Source: Mariannaea sp. PMI_226 (taxonomy: Eukaryota > Ascomycota > Sordariomycetes > Hypocreales > Nectriaceae). Taken from it: a stretch of DNA of 64,000 nucleotides. Below are positions 22,711 to 34,926 of the stretch, piece after piece. The number at the start of each line of letters is the position of its first letter. Position 1 is the first letter of the stretch. The stretch spans positions 1,736,001 to 1,800,000 of the forward strand of contig JANFOG010000007.1 in the NCBI GenBank assembly GCA_024336345.1, written 5' to 3'. Made by a program: the position numbers and the translations under genes. Below the pieces are notes generated by a model. It saw only the letters and a program-made list of their open reading frames with translations, was not told the DNA's origin and ran no database searches.

Positions 22711-24693
22711 ATGCAACTAAAATATCTCTTCCTCAACCTCCTCGCCTTGGCCATCTCGGTCAAGGCTCTGCCTCAAGTCGATGAGTCCGGCCTCGGTCTC
22801 GAGGCTAGAGACAGCGAGGACAACCTAGTTGAGCGCGGCGGCTACCCAGACTGCGGCTCCGACGCAACTTACCAGTACGGTGGCTGCTCATGCAAGAACA
22901 AGGCCCTACACTGGGACAGCACGAAACACAAGTGTGTCTGCCCCGATGGCCAGGTTCTCGAATACGGAAAATGTGTCTGCCCCGACGGCCAAGTCTACAA
23001 GAACGGCAAATGCCAGTGTCCCGATGGACAGACTCTTAAGTACGGCAAATGCGTCTGCCCTGACGGTCAAGTGTTCAAAAATGGTAAATGCCAATGCCCC
23101 GATGGACAGACTCTCAAGTACGGCAAATGCGTTTGCCCCGACGGCCAGATTTTCAAGAACGGCAAATGCCAATGCCCCGATGGACAGACTCTCAAGTATG
23201 GCAAATGCGTTTGCCCTGACGGTCAGATTTTCAAGAATGGCAAATGCCAATGCCCCGATGGACAGACTCTGAAGTATGGCAAATGCGTCTGCCCTGATGG
23301 CCAAATCTTCAAGGATGGCAAATGCCAATGCCCAGACGGTCAAGTCCTCAAGTACGGCAAATGTGTTTGCCCTGATGGCCAGGTCTTTAAGAATGGCAAA
23401 TGCCAATGCCCAGATGGTCAAGTCCTCAAATACGGAAAGTGTGTCTGCCCCGATGGCCAGATCTTCAAGGATGGCAAATGCCAATGCCCAGACGGTCAAG
23501 TCCTCAAGTACGGCAAGTGTGTCTGCCCTGATGGACAAATCTTCAAGAACGGCAAATGTGTCTGCCCTGACGGCCAGATCTTGGAATATGGCAAGTGTGT
23601 CTGCCCCAAGGGCCAGATTTTCAAGAACGGAAAATGCCAATGCCCCGACGGTCAAACCTTGGAATACGGAAAGTGTGTCTGCCCCAAGGGTCAGATCTTT
23701 AAGAACGGTCACTGCCAATGCCCCGACGGCCAAGTTCTAAAGTACGGAAAGTGTGTCTGCCCCGATGGTCAGATCTTTAAGAATGGAAAATGCCAGTGCC
23801 CTGACGGCCAGGTCCTGGAATACGGAAAGTGTGTCTGCCCTAAGGGTCAGATCTTTAAGAACGGAAAGTGTGTCTGCCCCGACGGTCAGGTGCTCGAATA
23901 TGGCAAGTGTGTCTGCCCTAAGGGTCAGATCTTCAAGAACGGTCACTGCCAGTGCCCCGACGGCCAGGTCCTCAAGTACGGCAAATGTGTTTGCCCTGAT
24001 GGCCAGGTCTTCAAGAACGGCAAATGTCAATGCCCTGACGGCCAGATCTTCAAGTACGGCAAGTGTGTGTGCCCCAAGGGCCAGATCTTCAAGTACGGAA
24101 AGTGTGTCTGCCCCGACGACCAAGTGCTGAAGTACGGCAAATGCGTGTGCCCAAGCAACAAGATCTTTGACAAGCACGGTCACTGTGTCTGCCCCAGGGG
24201 CCAGAAGTGGGATGGCAAGGAGTGCAAGTGTCCCGATGGTCAAATCTTCAAGAACGGTCACTGCCAGTGCCCTGACGGCCAGATCTTCAAGTACGGCAAG
24301 TGTGTCTGCCCCAAGGGACAGGTGCTCAAGTACGGCAAGTGTGTCTGCCCAAGCAACAAGGTCTTTGACAAGCACGGTCACTGTGTCTGCCCCAGGGGCC
24401 TGAAGTGGGATGGAAAGCAGTGCAGCTGCCCTAAGGGCCAGGTTCTGAAGTATGGCAAGTGTGTCTGCCCTGACGGCCAGACCTTCAAGTACGGCAAGTG
24501 TGTGTGCCCCGAGGGCCAGATCTTCAAGTACGGAAAGTGTGTCTGCCCTGACGGCCAGAAGTGGGATGGAAAGAACTGCAAGTGCCCCGGAGGACAGTAC
24601 TGGGATAGATGGGCCAAGGCCTGCAAATGCCCCAAGGGCAAGAAGTGGGACGGCCACCAGTGCAAGGCCCCCTACGGAAATCCTCACTACTAA
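22711..24693 (+). CDS. Secreted cysteine-rich tandem-repeat protein (CxCPxGQ 13-mers)
   Basis: This is a single exon of 660 residues. It starts with a signal peptide (MQLKYLFLNLLALAISVKA), then an acidic stretch with possible dibasic-like/Arg processing points (LEAR, LVERGG) and a short Cys domain (DCGSDATYQYGGCSCKN). From about residue 74 to near the C-terminus it consists of about 40 tandem units of 13 residues. The commonest types are C-V-C-P-D-G-Q-(V/I)-(L/F)-K-Y-G-K and C-Q-C-P-D-G-Q-(I/T)-(F/L)-K-N-G-K. These alternate, giving a 78-base higher-order period. Variants such as CPSNKIFDKHGH and CPRGQKWDGK cluster towards the C-terminus. Each unit has two cysteines, so the mature protein may hold roughly 80, likely as a rod of disulfide-linked EGF/laminin-like loops. 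Function unknown; a cell-surface, adhesive or matrix role is inference. Confidence 0.8.
   Translation: MQLKYLFLNLLALAISVKALPQVDESGLGLEARDSEDNLVERGGYPDCGSDATYQYGGCSCKNKALHWDSTKHKCVCPDGQVLEYGKCVCPDGQVYKNGKCQCPDGQTLKYGKCVCPDGQVFKNGKCQCPDGQTLKYGKCVCPDGQIFKNGKCQCPDGQTLKYGKCVCPDGQIFKNGKCQCPDGQTLKYGKCVCPDGQIFKDGKCQCPDGQVLKYGKCVCPDGQVFKNGKCQCPDGQVLKYGKCVCPDGQIFKDGKCQCPDGQVLKYGKCVCPDGQIFKNGKCVCPDGQILEYGKCVCPKGQIFKNGKCQCPDGQTLEYGKCVCPKGQIFKNGHCQCPDGQVLKYGKCVCPDGQIFKNGKCQCPDGQVLEYGKCVCPKGQIFKNGKCVCPDGQVLEYGKCVCPKGQIFKNGHCQCPDGQVLKYGKCVCPDGQVFKNGKCQCPDGQIFKYGKCVCPKGQIFKYGKCVCPDDQVLKYGKCVCPSNKIFDKHGHCVCPRGQKWDGKECKCPDGQIFKNGHCQCPDGQIFKYGKCVCPKGQVLKYGKCVCPSNKVFDKHGHCVCPRGLKWDGKQCSCPKGQVLKYGKCVCPDGQTFKYGKCVCPEGQIFKYGKCVCPDGQKWDGKNCKCPGGQYWDRWAKACKCPKGKKWDGHQCKAPYGNPHY
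22925..24650 (+). repeat. 39-base tandem repeat array inside the cysteine-rich gene
   Basis: Units of 39 bases encode the 13-residue repeats. Blocks of 78 bases in the 5' half (for example 23089-23166 against the next block) are nearly identical, while the 3' units are more diverged. That gradient suggests recent expansion in the 5' part by unequal exchange. Confidence 0.85.
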
Positions 24694-27600
24694 TGTATTA
24701 ACCTAAGTAGATGTTTGGAAGGACTTGGAACAGTTGAGGGACAGAGTGAGGACAGACGGAGAATCAAGACACGAAAACTTCGGCTGGGCTTAGTACCCGG
24801 AGAACGCTACGATGAGATTTGACGATGATGAATTGGATTTGGAACTTCGTATTCACCTGTATTTACTTTTATGACCAAACTCTCGTCACTCCTTTTTACT
24901 ATTTTATCAGTTTAGGTAATGACAGATCTGTGTGGCTCAAGTAACGGACTTTTGGATGTCCACTAGCAGAATCGTGATTTTGTGACTTTTGGTGATTTGT
25001 GTACCGCGTAGTGGTGTGTTGGTTGGTCAGAGAATGTAGTGTACCTGACGGTTGTTAAACAGCAGTTGGGAGGTGTGGTGTATCATCCTCCCCTCTTACT
25101 CTCACTCCCCCCCATTGGAGTACGAGTACGGTTGAGAAGGTAATAAAGATGCATATGCATATAATTAGAGCTTGACTGTCTTGTTCGTGGAGCATCTAGG
25201 CTCTCCAACCACCGTTTCTACCAAACGTGGATGCTACGTGTAACTCCGAAAATCACAGCCTAAGAGCGCCTTCGGAGCTAATCGCCTGCCATAAGCTGAG
25301 GGTGGTGCTAGTATAAATAGGATTTTTCTCCCTTTGGACACACACACTCACACATATATATACACACACCGTCTAACAAGCGACAGGGAATAGGCACGCT
25401 GCTTAAGCTTTTCGGTTTTGCACCGACAGGCCGAAGTGCCAGACTGATTCAGCAAATCCATGATCCGGGGTGACATGAATGCAAATTAATATAACTGGGT
25501 TACCTTATTCAAAGATAGGTGGGTGGATGGATGGATCGATGAACAGACAATAGCTACGGTTGTTGGATGGTGGGTGAGGAACCCCCCGATCCGTGCGGAA
25601 ATATTAGAATCCCTGTCATCGAAGCTTCGGGGACGCCAAGTATAAATATATATATCAGCTGTGACTTGGCAGCTGAGTTGGGTAGTTTGTTTATTCGTTA
25701 TACCCCCCCTTTCAAATTGAGATGAGGAGACATTTCTCTGTTGTTCGAATCTCGACATTGCTTGATTGATTACCGAGATTCCATTGAGCATGAAATAAAC
25801 TCTTTCTGCCGTTCATCAATCGCCAGCCGTTTGAGAGAAACGTGGCACTTCCTCGGATCATCGGCAGGTAAGGCACTGCATTTTCTTGGTTGGACGGAAG
25901 TCAACCGTCATCTTGCTTAAAATGCCTCCTCTCTTGGGCAAATCCCGGACTTTCTCCCAGCCATACACACCCATACAACCAACGACTACGCTGCCATGCG
26001 TCATAGGCATTCAACCCTTTCCCCCCTGAGGCCCTGCTATGCATAACTAGTGTGTAAGTAAGGTGTTTTGCTCAGCCCCTGCATCCGATTGGCTCTCCTC
26101 TTCGTGTTGTGAGGGGAAGACCGAGCATGGCCAATGGTGGTGGTAGTCAATACGAGAAATAGTCACCCATCCCGCACTGTCGCCCCTTTGGATCTTTCCG
26201 TGCTTACTCAAGGCCACACTAAAATAGCTGACTCCGTATCCCATCGTTACCTGGCCCAGATATCTAGTGCTTTGTTAGACTGTGTATGGACTAACTCAGT
26301 TATGTATTTGTTTTTTGCACTTTCAAGCTGTGTTTGTGAGTTTTCGCCTCCAGCGCGCCATGTGATAGAATCGCTCTCTCGCCTCAATTTCCCAATTAAG
26401 TCGCCAGTTGATGGTTTTTTTTTGTATTTTATTTCATTTCTGCTTTCTATTTCATTTTGTTTTCTTTTTCAACTGGAGTGGGACCGCCAACCAATTGATG
26501 ATGATCTTGAAACCAGGTTGGACTTCAGTGCATGCTCCTACAACCTCTGACGGCCAGGGAGTCCCCAATAGACCATCCCAGTAACATTACATTGCTGACC
26601 AAAAAACCTGGATTATTAGTCTGCTTGTTCATCTTTTTGGGGGATAGCGCGAGTGTACTGGAGTGATGAACAAATAGAAGAGGGGGTGTAGGCTTCGTAC
26701 CGTTTACCGTGTGTGCGCCGTCTGCGATAATGGATCAAGATCGCTGCAAATCTGGAACCAGTTAGACTTGAGAGAATCTGTACCATACCAGTTCAAGAGA
26801 TCATCTCAACGATATCAGGAATTAAAGTTGGTCCAGACAGAGAAGACGACGGTTGGATGGCCGGACTTTTTATTCCCGTTCAGATTTGTCAACTTGTAGA
26901 CCACTTGTTTCCTGCTGTCTATGGACACGGGTCTCCTGTCTGCGCTGCTGGGCTTGACTCACCGATATCTTGGTGCGTGAGCTGTCTTAACTTTCCTAAG
27001 TTCAAATATTGAACCCAACTTTTGCCCAAAATCTGTAAATGGCGGCCACATTCAAGATACATGCTTCTAATTCGACGGCGAAGGCGGTCCCGCTTCCCAC
27101 AGTCACTTGTCGCCTGACAATGTGCTGCCGGCTGCTGCGACGCACCCGAGTTTTGACGGAGAAGAGACAATCACGGGATCGTGCCAAGAGATGCTTGCCA
27201 TCACTAACAGTGTCTACTGCATGCATAGATATCTCATGCCTGAGAGCAGCATGATTTCAGGTCCACTTCGGCCACCAGTGGTGTGTTGGCTGGTGGGCTG
27301 ATGACTACAGTACGCAACACAAGACGAAATGGTCAGCCTTCTTAGAGTAGTCCAGTTGATGAGACTTTCCATCAGTACAGTATCTGCACTGTTAAGCCAC
27401 AGTCGTGTTTATTAGAGTACCTGGACGGGGGAGTATTAGCTGCATACCCCTTTTGCCCGTGTTCTGCATCACAAGGCCGAATGGGTCAAGCTTGGCACTA
27501 GACTTCCGTGAGACTCTCTGAAATTGGTAACCCCGTCAATTAGTAGGGGGAGAAATTAGTACATCCTTATAGTCCCTCTAGAAATGCAAAGTCACTACGC

Positions 27601-28145
27601 GTAGGGCATAAGGGGCCGCATGAAGAATTTCTCTCCCGTCAAGCGGATATGGGTCTCATCTGGCAAATGCTTGTGGCTTGGCTGACTATGAAAATTGTGC
27701 AGCCACAAAAAAAAACTAGGAAAAGGATTTCTAGGTCGAAATATTAAATTGGCATCATAATACGGCAGGAATGGAACGAGAGTTGAGCAGCAGCCGATAT
27801 CAATGGTCTGGAAGGTCAAAATCTGAGTCGAGAGAGCGCATGCTAGAACCTGAAGCCTGCTAAGAGATGCTCATCGGCAATACTGGAAGTGGATAATATA
27901 TTTTTTTTTTCACAATTTACGGGTGGGCAACTAAGGAATTTTCTGAACAGTGATTTATTCTAATTAAGAATTTATTGTTATAGATATATATTAACACAGA
28001 TGTATTTTCATCTTGCAATACTATTCCCTGACCCTGAGTCAATTGGGATAGATATCATGCATCCGTTTGAATAGTTGTTATGAGCTAGATCCTATTGATA
28101 CAAGGTGCGCTTAATTAGGCGACAGGAGTGCGGCAGTTCTCGTTT
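24694..28145. other. Intergenic region
   Basis: This region holds 3' flanks of the repeat-protein gene (+) and the hexose transporter (-). It includes a CA/TA-rich simple repeat at 25338-25370, GGAT-type repeats near 25520-25537, TATA-like TATAAATA strings at 25313 and 25641 without a recognisable gene downstream, and AT-rich DNA at 27895-28030. I see no supported gene. Confidence 0.45.
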
Positions 28146-29961
28146 TTAGACGGTAGCCTTCTCCACGAAGCCGCTGGCACCAACGGTGGAAGCAAAAGTC
28201 TCATGAGGCTTCCACTTGGCGGAGGTGCGAGGAGTGGTCTCCTCCATCATCTTGTCGACCTGCTCCAGGGAGAGACCCTTGGTCTCAGGCACAAGGAAGT
28301 AGGTATAGACAAGGGCACACGAGCAAAGACCGCCCCAGATGAAGAACACGGAGGACTTGAGGTTTCCTCGGTTCTCACCGACCATGTAGGGGGTGATGAC
28401 GGCGATGATGGTGTTCCAAAGCCAGTTGGAGGCGGTGGAAAGACCGACACCGCGGGATCGGATGGGCAGAGGGAAGATTTCGCCAATGAGAATCCAAGCT
28501 CCAGGGCCCCAGGTAGAGGCAAAGAAGAAGATGAAGATGGCAATGAAGGCGATCTGGGCGTTAACAGCACCAATGTTGTTGGCAATGGTCTTGGTAGCGT
28601 CAGTGGGATCGGGATGTGTCTTGTTGAAGCCGACGGTGACACCAATGATAGCGACGATGAACTGGCAAATAAGCATACCAGTCGCACCGAAAAGGAGGAT
28701 GCTTCGGCGGCCGAAACGCTCAACAGTCCAGAAAGAAAGAGGAGTTGAGCAGACGTTAACGAGGGTGAAAATCAAAGAGATAAGGAAAGAGTTGGAGATA
28801 GCTCCGGTGGACTGCAGGAAGATGGTGGAGTAGTAGAAGATGAAGTTGACACCAGTCCTGTGAGAAATGTTAGCGATATGAATGATTTACGTTGTTGCTC
28901 AGATTAATAAGAACATACCACTGCTGCATCATCTGAAGAGAAGTACCAAGGATAGTTCGGCGGAGGTTAGAGTTGCCATCCCAGAGGCTACCCTTGAAGC
29001 AACTGGCCCAGCTGCCGAACCAGGTAGTGTGGGGGATAAGAGCACGCTCATACTCCTCGTTGGCAATAATCTCGGCCAACTCAGTCTCAACGAAGGGGGA
29101 GCTCTCAGGCTGGCCACGAACGCGGCTCAGAGCATTGCGAGCGGCCTCAATCTTGCCCTTCTTGACGAAGAAGCGGGGGGAGTCAGGGAGGAAGAGAAGA
29201 CCACCGCCAAGGATGACAGCCCAAGGGAACTGGATACCGATGGGAATGCGGTAAGCGCTCTGGTCCGTTCGGCTCTGGGTTCCGTAGACGACACAGGAGG
29301 CGAGCAGGATACCGATGGTGATGCACTGTTGGTATCCAGCGACGAGGGCACCACGGACCTTGCGGGGGCACTATAGATTTGAATGTGGTTAGAGCGAGCA
29401 TCGTATATAGGAAGATAGGTACGGGTAGTTCCGAATGGAGAAGAGGTGGGATGGGTGGGGGGGCAAACTTACAATCTCAGACATGTACAGAATAACAATG
29501 GCAGACTCGAAACCAACACCGAGACCAGCAATAAGACGGCCAGCAACGATAGTACCAAGAGCATCACCACCAACGCCAGTAACCATCTGGATAATGACAC
29601 CGATCATGTAGATGACACAGCCAACAATAACAGTCCACTTGCGGCCGATGGTATCGGCCAGATCACCAGCAACAATAGCGCCAAAGAAGGTACCGCAAGA
29701 GAGAATAGAGACAATGAGGGAGGTGTGGCTTTCGGTCAGAGCCTTGGCAACGTTGCCCTCAACGAGGTGGATGAAGAATTCGGAGCCATTGACACCGTTG
29801 ATGTAACCAATGTCATAGCCGAAGAAGATACCTCCAAAGGAAGCGAAAGCGCAGAGAAGATAAGCCTTCCAAGTGATGGGAGCCTCGATCTGATCGACGT
29901 TCTGGGCCGTCTGGAGAGCGACGGAGCCCTTGCGCTCCTCGTTTCCAGCAGGAGAGCCCAT
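28146..29961 (-). CDS. MFS hexose (monosaccharide) transporter
   Basis: Three exons, 29961-29473, 29370-28919 and 28857-28146, give 1653 bases and 550 residues. I chose the ATG at 29961 because MGSPAGNEERKG starts a short cytosolic tail of ordinary length; the frame stays open upstream to 30039. Sugar-porter signatures are present in order: FGYDIGYINGVNG in TM1, DTIGRKWT after TM2, GRLIAGLGVGFES, PRKVRG, PDSPRFFVKKG, QMMQQWTGVNFIFYYS across the exon 2/3 join, WVERFGRR-like TVERFGRRSILL, and VPETKGLSLEQVD. Length and motifs fit plasma-membrane proton-coupled glucose/hexose carriers of the high-affinity fungal group. Introns are 102 (29472-29371, GTAAGT) and 61 bases (28918-28858, GTATGT). Sugar preference is not certain from sequence. 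Confidence 0.88.
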
Positions 29962-32900
29962 GCTGATATTGGTGATGTGTGCTATCTTGGGAGGGAGCTC
30001 AAGGTGTTGTGGGCGAAGGAGAACTCTTGGATGAGACACCGGAGATCGACACAGCGAGACATTCCAACGGGAAGAAGGGTGGGAGAGCGGCTGTCTTTAA
30101 TAATCTCCATGGGGTAGAGGAGAGTCCCATGAAGGGGCAGTCGAGTCCCAGTTGTTTTCCCCTCGTGTTTAGCTGCAATGGTTGCTCCCTCGCCCCATGT
30201 CACGTTTGATCTCCATGAGGATACGAATATGGAGCCCAAGAAAAAAAAAAAAAAAAAAAAAACCCCTGCTCTGGGGTTCATACAACGAGGGGGAGGGCTA
30301 GCAGAAGTTGGAGGCAAGCAGAGGAAACGTGCCATAGTACGGTCTCGCGTCGTGTCTTCCTTGACTCAAGTATGGAGTATGGGGGTTACGTAGCGGGGTG
30401 TTGGAGGCGTTCTCGTCTTACAGTTCCCCGTGGGCATGGGGGGTGCCACTGAGTCTTCTCGATGTGGGTAATGTGGTGAGAAGGCATCTAGAACGTGTGG
30501 AGTGTTTTGGTGCGGCACCTGACCCGGGAGGCTCAAGCATTCTGGGGAAACTCCCATGGGGCATGGAGCATGGGCTGGTATTTACAGAGAGGCTCAAAGT
30601 GTACTAGCGGTTCATGGAGCGATTTGTTTGGTGATGGAAATGGAATTTCGTTTTCTTTGGAATAATCACTAATCGGTCTTGGGTTGATGACATTATGAAG
30701 CCACGAGGCATTCATTTTGCCTCCCTGCACTGTTTCGCCACTTTTGTCATGGACGATGTTTGCTTCCATAAGATGAAACCAAGAAATGAAAAAAAAAATG
30801 AATAATAGAAAGAAAAACCACCCAGGATAAAGCAGCTAGGTAATCTACAGTTTGATCCTCTACTTAATTTTCAATTGACCGTCTTGTTGACTTACATGAT
30901 CGTCCATCTGCTCGTCCTGTTGAAAAAAATAAAAATGAACCCCTGGACCCCTGGACCATCCTAGACCCTCTTGGGGGACCTTGGGCCCTGCAACCATTGG
31001 CTCACAGCGCATGTGGGGGTACTTGGGCTTCTGTTTAGCAGCAGACGATGCCCCCCCCAATGCCCTCTTTAGCGCTTCAAAGTACCGCCGAGAAACTCGG
31101 GAGTTAGCAGACCTTAGCTGCCGGCTGCCAAGAAAATTTTCTCAACTTTGCGACCTTGGGCTTCGTAAATGCTCAGTGACAAGCAAGCTGCGCCAAATGC
31201 GGGGGAGTTAATTGAGAAGAGAGCCTCCTCAGTCCAGTTCCATTGCTCTCTAAAACAAGGGTGCATTCTACCATGTTGTGAATTAGTTACCCTGTACAGC
31301 TCAAGCCAGGGGGGGACAAGACAAGAATCCGCTGTGATTGGTACCCTTCAATCTGTGTCCATTTTGAGCCTCATTTAATAGCATACTTAGATGGAGCAGG
31401 GATGCACCTACATGCGGCAGGTACAAGACAATCCACTAACTACCATGGACATTAGTAAGGTAGAACCAAAAGAAAAATAGATTACATTGGTAACTACTGG
31501 GTTGTAGTTTATTGCTCCTCACTGTGCCTAGAAGTATGCTAGGTCCTGTTGTGTGTGGCGTGGTTCGGAACTTACCGAACTGTCTCGGTCTTGATTCCAA
31601 AGCACGGCTAAGTCCGTATCCATCCAGGCCCTCATCTCAACAGTCCCCTGGCAGCTCCATCGACCTTTACTATGTAGCTTAGCTTACTTTGTATGCTTCT
31701 TTATGCCCCCTGCTTCCGAAGAGTTAGTGCCATGAGCCTATTATCAAATCCCTCCCCCTTCTCCCTTCCCTTCAGACGGAACTCTTCCAGCGTAGTAAGA
31801 AATAACTACAACAATACCGTACCGTACTGTACTCGATGACCTTTACAGCTCCACACACCTGCCTAGATGGAATTACTCATACTCATTAAGCCTCCCTATA
31901 TTCCAAATAAATTTCATTCACGCGTTTCCGCATAGAGTCTCGTCTCTCTCAGACCCCTCGGGATAAATTGTATGGTACGGGGAGGAATGTGGGGAAAACA
32001 AGAGTAGGAGAAGGGAAAAAAAAAAAAAAAAAAAAAAAAACAAAGAACAAATTCGTTTGGCCCTTTTGCCATATGACTTTGACATCTCCAGTTCCAAGCC
32101 CGCAGAGACTGTAGCAAACACGCTGTGCGAGTCAAGGAGGAGTTGTTTAGTCAATGGGATTACGAGCAAGTCGTTGCTTGGTTACAAATCACTACAGGCA
32201 AGCTGGTTTTTTTTTTTTTTTTTTGGGTTCTAGGGCATCGCTGCCTCATGGGCTTTCCTGGGTAATGATGAATGGACAATAGTCATGAATGAGGAAATGC
32301 TTATTATACAAACTATACAGCACTTCGAATGTGCTGTACAAGAGTGCGGAGAAGACAACTAGTAGATAAAAAGGCAAGATTGGCGATGAGGTAACTCAGA
32401 GTCGACCAGCCCGGTGGGGAAAGCGTTTGGTAAACCTCTTCCTAACCAATAGCCACCACATGCTCATGCTCAGATTGGTGATGTTTTACCAAAGAAGGTA
32501 ATCGGCTTTCAACTAGTCGTACAATGCAGTCTGCAATATGTGCCAAGGGTTCCAAGGTCCAAGACCCCATGGCTGCCCCTGGTCGGCACCGGACCGTCTT
32601 ATATAATTGCCGGGGATCCACCTGCAAACGTCTTTGTACGCCAAACTATGACCACCAAGGCATGATATGATCCAGCTGTAGGCAACCACCGAGATGATGT
32701 CTGGTCTAGCTGATTTTTTTGTCCATCAAGACGAGCGGTTAACCGAAAATGGGTTTGGTGCCTGTTGAACACTTCTTCTAAGTGAAATGAGACTTGAGGG
32801 CCGGGAAGGCGTCAACGAGGAGGCATTGACAAGCAACCAATAGTGGCATACTATATGTCCGCAAGTTTTACTGATGCATTTCAGAGCAAGGCATAACAAA

Positions 32901-34926
32901 CGGAATGAGAAATTGGGTCCATGGCTGGTTTTGTTTTCACCTTCCGTACATGGTAAAGATTTGTGTGTGTTTATAACAACCATTTTCTACTCACAAATTA
33001 TACGGACAAGCGCCGCCGTTTCAAAGCCTCTGACAATTTCTCCGGCATCCTGGCCAAAGTGCAAGCATATGGTGTAAGCTTAATGAGGCCTCGGTCCAAG
33101 GCCGTGTGATTTACGGTTGTTGATTTTTCGCATGCATGTGTGTGTGAGGGACCCTGGCTAGATTTACATCACCGCCGTCAAGGTTGATCAGTCTTTGATC
33201 CCGGATGCGGCGCAGCAACTTAGAATAAGAAGCTGACATGGCCATGGTGGAGAAATGAGGTCATCGAAACCATCTCAGCGGGTTACCCGACCCAGTCACT
33301 GGATTTGCAGCAATTCTTGATGCTACTCCCGGGTAGATTCCTTAGAATATCACACGGCACTGCCATTTTCAAGGCTTTCTCAAGCAAGCGTTTCTGTTAC
33401 GCAGCCTAGAAACCAGCTAGTGTTAGGAGGGAAAAAAAGTTATAGGCAGGTAACCTTATATATTGCTGTGCAATGCAATACTGATTTGCTGGAGCATAAG
33501 CGACTGATTTCAACTCATATTGATTAACTGGTTCATTACTAGGAGGGCCGCGATGCGCTCCCCGTCCAATAAAATCAAATTAATCACATACCGTAGTGAG
33601 AAACTCCCTTTGGGTCACATTCCTTCCCAGCTTGATAGTGGACTTGAGAACGCCTATACAGAAACTTGATTTCCGTAGCGGAACAGGTTGTGAAGGTGAT
33701 GCTTATGGCTCTCCTGGGTCGCGCGATTGGCTGGAGCACATGAGTGGGTGGTAATATTTTTTCCTTTCTCGACAGCTCCAGGGTATTGGTTATGAGTTAG
33801 CCACAGGTGAGCAAAAGCAAATTTCAATCATCGGTCGAGATTGCACATTACGGTGAGATGAAGAGAGCCAAGAGCGGATGATCTGTTCAGCAGTAGCTGT
33901 CCGAAACCAGTATCCATTGCAGTCCAACACTTGGGTTTTCCTTTTTTCTTCTGATCTCTTCTAATGGCATTCTGCTGCCAGCAGCTAAAAGTTCCCTTTG
34001 AGCTTGTCAAGCCGTGTGATAAGCAGTTTTGTCGTTTAGGCAGGGGTAGTTGACAAAAGTCCCTGTAACTCATGCACTTATTGCTGGCTTGCAACAACTA
34101 GGTAATTTCGTGTCATGGTAAAGTGGTGCAACGAATGAAGCTTGGTCTCCAGAGCTATCTTGACTAAATATCATCTTACACGGAGACGAAACTCAGCTGT
34201 ACTGAAAGTCCGTTTCGGTTGAACGCTCCGGTCGGCGCCGACTGATCAAATTGAAACTTGATGACATCAACGTAGCCTATCGTGATAAGTTGCGCACCGA
34301 GGATCGCAAATTGTAATCAAATTACGGACGTGTTATCACTGTAGGGTCCGTATGGCTATTGAACTTTCCTAAAGCCTTGGTTCATAAAATGCCCTCTTAG
34401 CTAGCCGCGACAACTGCTCTCAAGTGGATGAACATCCAGATTTTCGGTGAAGGGCGATGATATTCAGATAGACGTTTCTCAAAGACGAAACCTGACAGCT
34501 TGTAGTAGATTCTCAATAACCGCCACCAAATCTATTCTAGAATAAATGACATATCCTACTAAATATTACGTTAATTTGCGCCTCCGTGGGCTCTGACTCG
34601 TTCTACACTCGCCCGTGTTCCATCACCCATCCAGTTTCTCCGAATCCTCAGCAGCTCAGCATCCACAACAAGTTTAATTAAGGGTTAAATACCCGGAATT
34701 TGGCAGTGCATTAAATAAAGGCAGATATTTTGTCAAATGGGAATAATGAAAGTAAGGGCTAGACATATGTGGCTGTCATATCCCTTTTCCGGAGAAGGTG
34801 ATACATCCTGAAAGATGAATGAGTTTCGGGCTGGGAATGGCGGCAACTGTCTGTTCGTTGTATCATGAACGTCATGGCCATGACCAAAATTTTGCTACCC
34901 AACCAATTTAATCATACAAATGCTTT
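29962..34926. other. 5 kb intergenic region upstream of the hexose transporter
   Basis: The first few hundred bases are the transporter promoter/leader. They include a 22-base A tract (30241-30262) and a CTGGGG near 30273 that fits the CreA-type SYGGRG consensus, though such strings are frequent by chance. Further on there are an A tract of 25 at 32016-32040, a T tract at about 32206-32224 and only short frames. I found no supported gene, tRNA or transposase. Confidence 0.45.
30241..30262. repeat. 22-base poly(A) tract in transporter upstream region
   Basis: A run of 22 A on the + strand lies about 280 bases upstream of the hexose transporter start. It may act as a nucleosome-excluding dA:dT tract in the promoter; that role is inferred. 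Confidence 0.8.

Noticed and set aside
22906..24687. Long hydrophobic open frames (275 and 316 codons) antisense to the cysteine-rich repeat gene
   Set aside because: They arise because a stop-free antisense frame is copied with every 39-base repeat. The sense strand has signal peptide, cysteine spacing and proper start; the antisense does not.
25313..25650. TATAAATA strings suggesting promoters
   Set aside because: No coding sequence or RNA gene was found downstream, and AT-rich strings of this kind occur by chance.
28128..28833. Plus-strand frames of 206 and 146 codons
   Set aside because: They lie exactly opposite the hexose transporter exons and have no independent motif.
29446..30117. 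Plus-strand 223-codon frame
   Set aside because: Antisense shadow of transporter exon 1, rich in Asn/Thr/Asp as expected from the reverse complement.
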